Assembly: GCF_038397755.1 (NCBI RefSeq)
Contig: NZ_CP151637.1
Location: 3,596,001 to 3,660,000, forward strand
Length of the DNA stretch: 64,000 bases
Source: Microbacterium sp. LWH7-1.2
Lineage (GTDB): Bacteria > Actinomycetota > Actinomycetes > Actinomycetales > Microbacteriaceae
Direction: 5' to 3'
Below are positions 62,685-64,000 of this stretch, piece after piece. A program made the translations under genes and the position numbers. The notes beneath the pieces were generated by a model. The model saw only the letters and a program-made list of their open reading frames with translations. It was not told the DNA's origin and made no database searches. The number at the start of each line of letters is the position of its first letter. Position 1 is the first letter of the stretch.

Positions 62685-62696
62685 GCAATCGTTTGC
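62685..62696. promoter_or_regulatory. LacI-family operator of the monooxygenase
   Basis: GCAATCGTTTGC, identical to 10159-10170. On the minus strand a TATGAT-like -10 (within TATATGATC, about 62707-62715) lies just upstream, so the operator would cover the start of transcription. The lacI-type gene begins its sequence 151 bases away on the same strand. The remainder of 62697-62846 contains no gene. Confidence 0.6.
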
Positions 62697-62846
62697 TGTT
62701 GGGTTGATCATATACCCATTCACCGCTCAGACCCAGAGCCAAATCCTGAGAAAGGCCGGGACACCGCGGACGTGTGCGATCTCCTCGTCGATCACGCGCA
62801 GTGAGCCACCTCGCGCACGGATATCCGGCCCGGCACTCGTGCGGTC

Positions 62847-63902
62847 TCAGGGGGTGGGCGGCTGGGTCGAACGACGCTCGATGAACTGAGGGGCGAGCAT
62901 GACGCGTGACTCGTGCGGCCGGACTCCCCGGAGGAGACCGAAGGCGATGCGTGCGCTGTGCCTGCCGAGTTCGAATCCGGGCAGGCGGACCGTAGTCAGG
63001 GGCGGGTCGATCTGGTCGATCAAGGGTGCGTCGTTGTAGCCGACGACGGAGACGTCGGCGGGGCAGCGCAGTCCCGCTGCGCGCAGCGCGTTGAGAGCAC
63101 CGACAGCCATCAGGTCGTTGTGGGCGAAGATGGCCGTCGGCCGTCGCTTTGCCGTCTGGCGCAGCAGATTCTCCGTGAGGCGGCGGCCCTCCTCGACGGA
63201 GCTCTCCCGGGCATGTCCGCCGGTTGAGACGTCGAGGACGTCGGCGCGCGCCCGGATGGCGGCCGCAAAGCCTTCGCTTCGATCCACGAACGAAGAGATA
63301 CTCGGCGTGCCGGAGAGCTGCGCAATGCGCCGGTGGCCGATCCCGATGAGATGCTCCACGGCGGTTCGGGCGCCGGCGACATCATCTTGGAGGACCTCGA
63401 CATGCTCACTGCCACTACCCGACGCTGTGCTCGCAAGGAATCCGCGCACGGCGAGGACGACGGGGACCAGGCCCTCCAGCTCTCGAACGAAGTCCTCGTC
63501 GTCGACTTGGGCGGCGCTGAGGACGATGCCGTCGACTCGATTGCGCAGGAGCCGGGTGACGACGCTGCGCAGGATCTGAGGATCGTCATGCGTCTCGGCG
63601 ATGAGCGGCATGTGCCGGCCGGCGCGTGACTCGAACTCGATTCCCCGCAGCAGGGTCACCGTGAAGGGATTGGACAGATCCGCCACGACGACCCCGAGGA
63701 CGCCGGTGGTGCCTTTGCGAAGACTCTGAGCGACCGCATTGGCCCGGTAGCCGAGAACCCCCGCCGCGGAGTGCACGCGCAGGCGGGTCGCCTCACTCAC
63801 CAGGTGCGACTGGTCATCGCTCAGAGCACGGGATGCCGTGCCGACGTGGACGCCCGCCTGCTGGGCGACATCCTTCAGCGTCGGAGCTCGTAGATCGGGC
63901 AT
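62847..63902 (-). CDS. LacI-family transcriptional regulator
   Basis: 351 residues from ATG 63902 (AGGAGA upstream). Helix-turn-helix T-L-K-D-V-A-Q-Q-A-G-V-H-V-G-T-A-S-R-A-L (head), hinge Y-R-A-N-A-V-A-Q-S-L-R, sensor with G-V-V-V-A-D-L-S-N-P-F and S-V-V-G-Y-N-D. It lies upstream of and codirectional with the monooxygenase. A weaker operator-like GCAAGCGATCG at 63919-63929, just before its own start, suggests autoregulation. Likely controls the monooxygenase and, by shared operator, the esterase at 8945. Confidence 0.9.
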   Translation of the reverse strand: MPDLRAPTLKDVAQQAGVHVGTASRALSDDQSHLVSEATRLRVHSAAGVLGYRANAVAQSLRKGTTGVLGVVVADLSNPFTVTLLRGIEFESRAGRHMPLIAETHDDPQILRSVVTRLLRNRVDGIVLSAAQVDDEDFVRELEGLVPVVLAVRGFLASTASGSGSEHVEVLQDDVAGARTAVEHLIGIGHRRIAQLSGTPSISSFVDRSEGFAAAIRARADVLDVSTGGHARESSVEEGRRLTENLLRQTAKRRPTAIFAHNDLMAVGALNALRAAGLRCPADVSVVGYNDAPLIDQIDPPLTTVRLPGFELGRHSARIAFGLLRGVRPHESRVMLAPQFIERRSTQPPTP

Positions 63903-64000
63903 GCCTAGCCAATCTCCTGCAAGCGATCGTCCTTTGATGCTGCCGCGGCGTGCACGAAGGCCTCCCGCGTGCGCGGAGCTGCATCAAGACAACTTCGCCT

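Overview
The window is high-GC DNA with dense short operons, GTG/TTG starts and 4-base ATGA overlaps. It also carries the GGTCGTTGAGCGAGC-type repeat that I associate with Microbacteriaceae. The source is most likely an actinomycete of that family, perhaps Microbacterium. This assignment is inferred from composition and gene content; there is no marker gene in the window. The content is accessory: stacked catabolic and transport cassettes separated by gene wreckage (truncated TetR, beta-lactamase, SDR, LacI, ParA and kinase genes, an IS3-type orfA and a half tRNA).

Layout. (1) 1-8.1 kb: a pseudooxynicotine-hydrolase-like alpha/beta hydrolase, a ribose-type ABC importer, a frameshifted amidohydrolase and two MDR dehydrogenases. 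This cassette ends against the 3' half of a tRNA-Ser(GCT) gene with its terminator (8406-8496), which looks like an integration scar. (2) 8.5 and 62.4 kb: a 283-bp direct repeat with one mismatch brackets 53.6 kb. The right copy is the 5' end of an intact flavin monooxygenase gene and the left copy is a stump of it. (3) 8.9-12.2 kb: a lipoprotein esterase, two pseudogenes and a MarR regulator. (4) 12.3-33.3 kb: a large catabolic island. It holds a flavin reductase fused to a GntR/FCD regulator, an NTF2-like protein, an LLM monooxygenase, two CocE-type hydrolases, an amidase, a five-gene peptide-type ABC importer, a trimethylamine-dehydrogenase-like flavoprotein, an acyl-CoA synthetase, ETF beta and alpha, and a membrane cytochrome b with a thrice-repeated N-terminal motif. 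(5) 34-44 kb: a LacI-controlled galactoside cassette (GH36 alpha-galactosidase, sugar ABC importer, 1058-residue secreted glycosidase). (6) 44.3-45.2 kb: mobile-element debris. (7) 45.2-50.3 kb: two overlapping TetR genes divergent from an iron alcohol dehydrogenase and a double CaiB-type CoA-transferase. (8) 50.4-60.0 kb: a class-III aminotransferase, then a minus-strand operon of a DUF3237 protein, peptide-type ABC importer and amidase, with a divergent TetR. (9) 60-64 kb: SDR and sugar-kinase pseudogenes, the monooxygenase and a LacI regulator.

How the parts may work together. In the 12-33 kb island, imported substrate would be cleaved by ester/amide hydrolases and oxidised by a two-component flavin monooxygenase. 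It would then be handled by the TMADH-like enzyme and activated to a CoA ester. In methylotrophs TMADH donates electrons to ETF. Here ETF is encoded two genes downstream, followed at once by a membrane cytochrome b, so a complete electron path from flavoprotein to membrane can be proposed. The TMADH-like protein has lost the flavin-linking Cys, the active-site His and one aromatic-bowl Trp, so its substrate is probably not trimethylamine. I regard this as the best candidate for an undescribed system. A second inferred link is a LacI regulon: the same 12-bp operator lies at the esterase promoter (10.16 kb) and the monooxygenase promoter (62.69 kb), next to a lacI gene.
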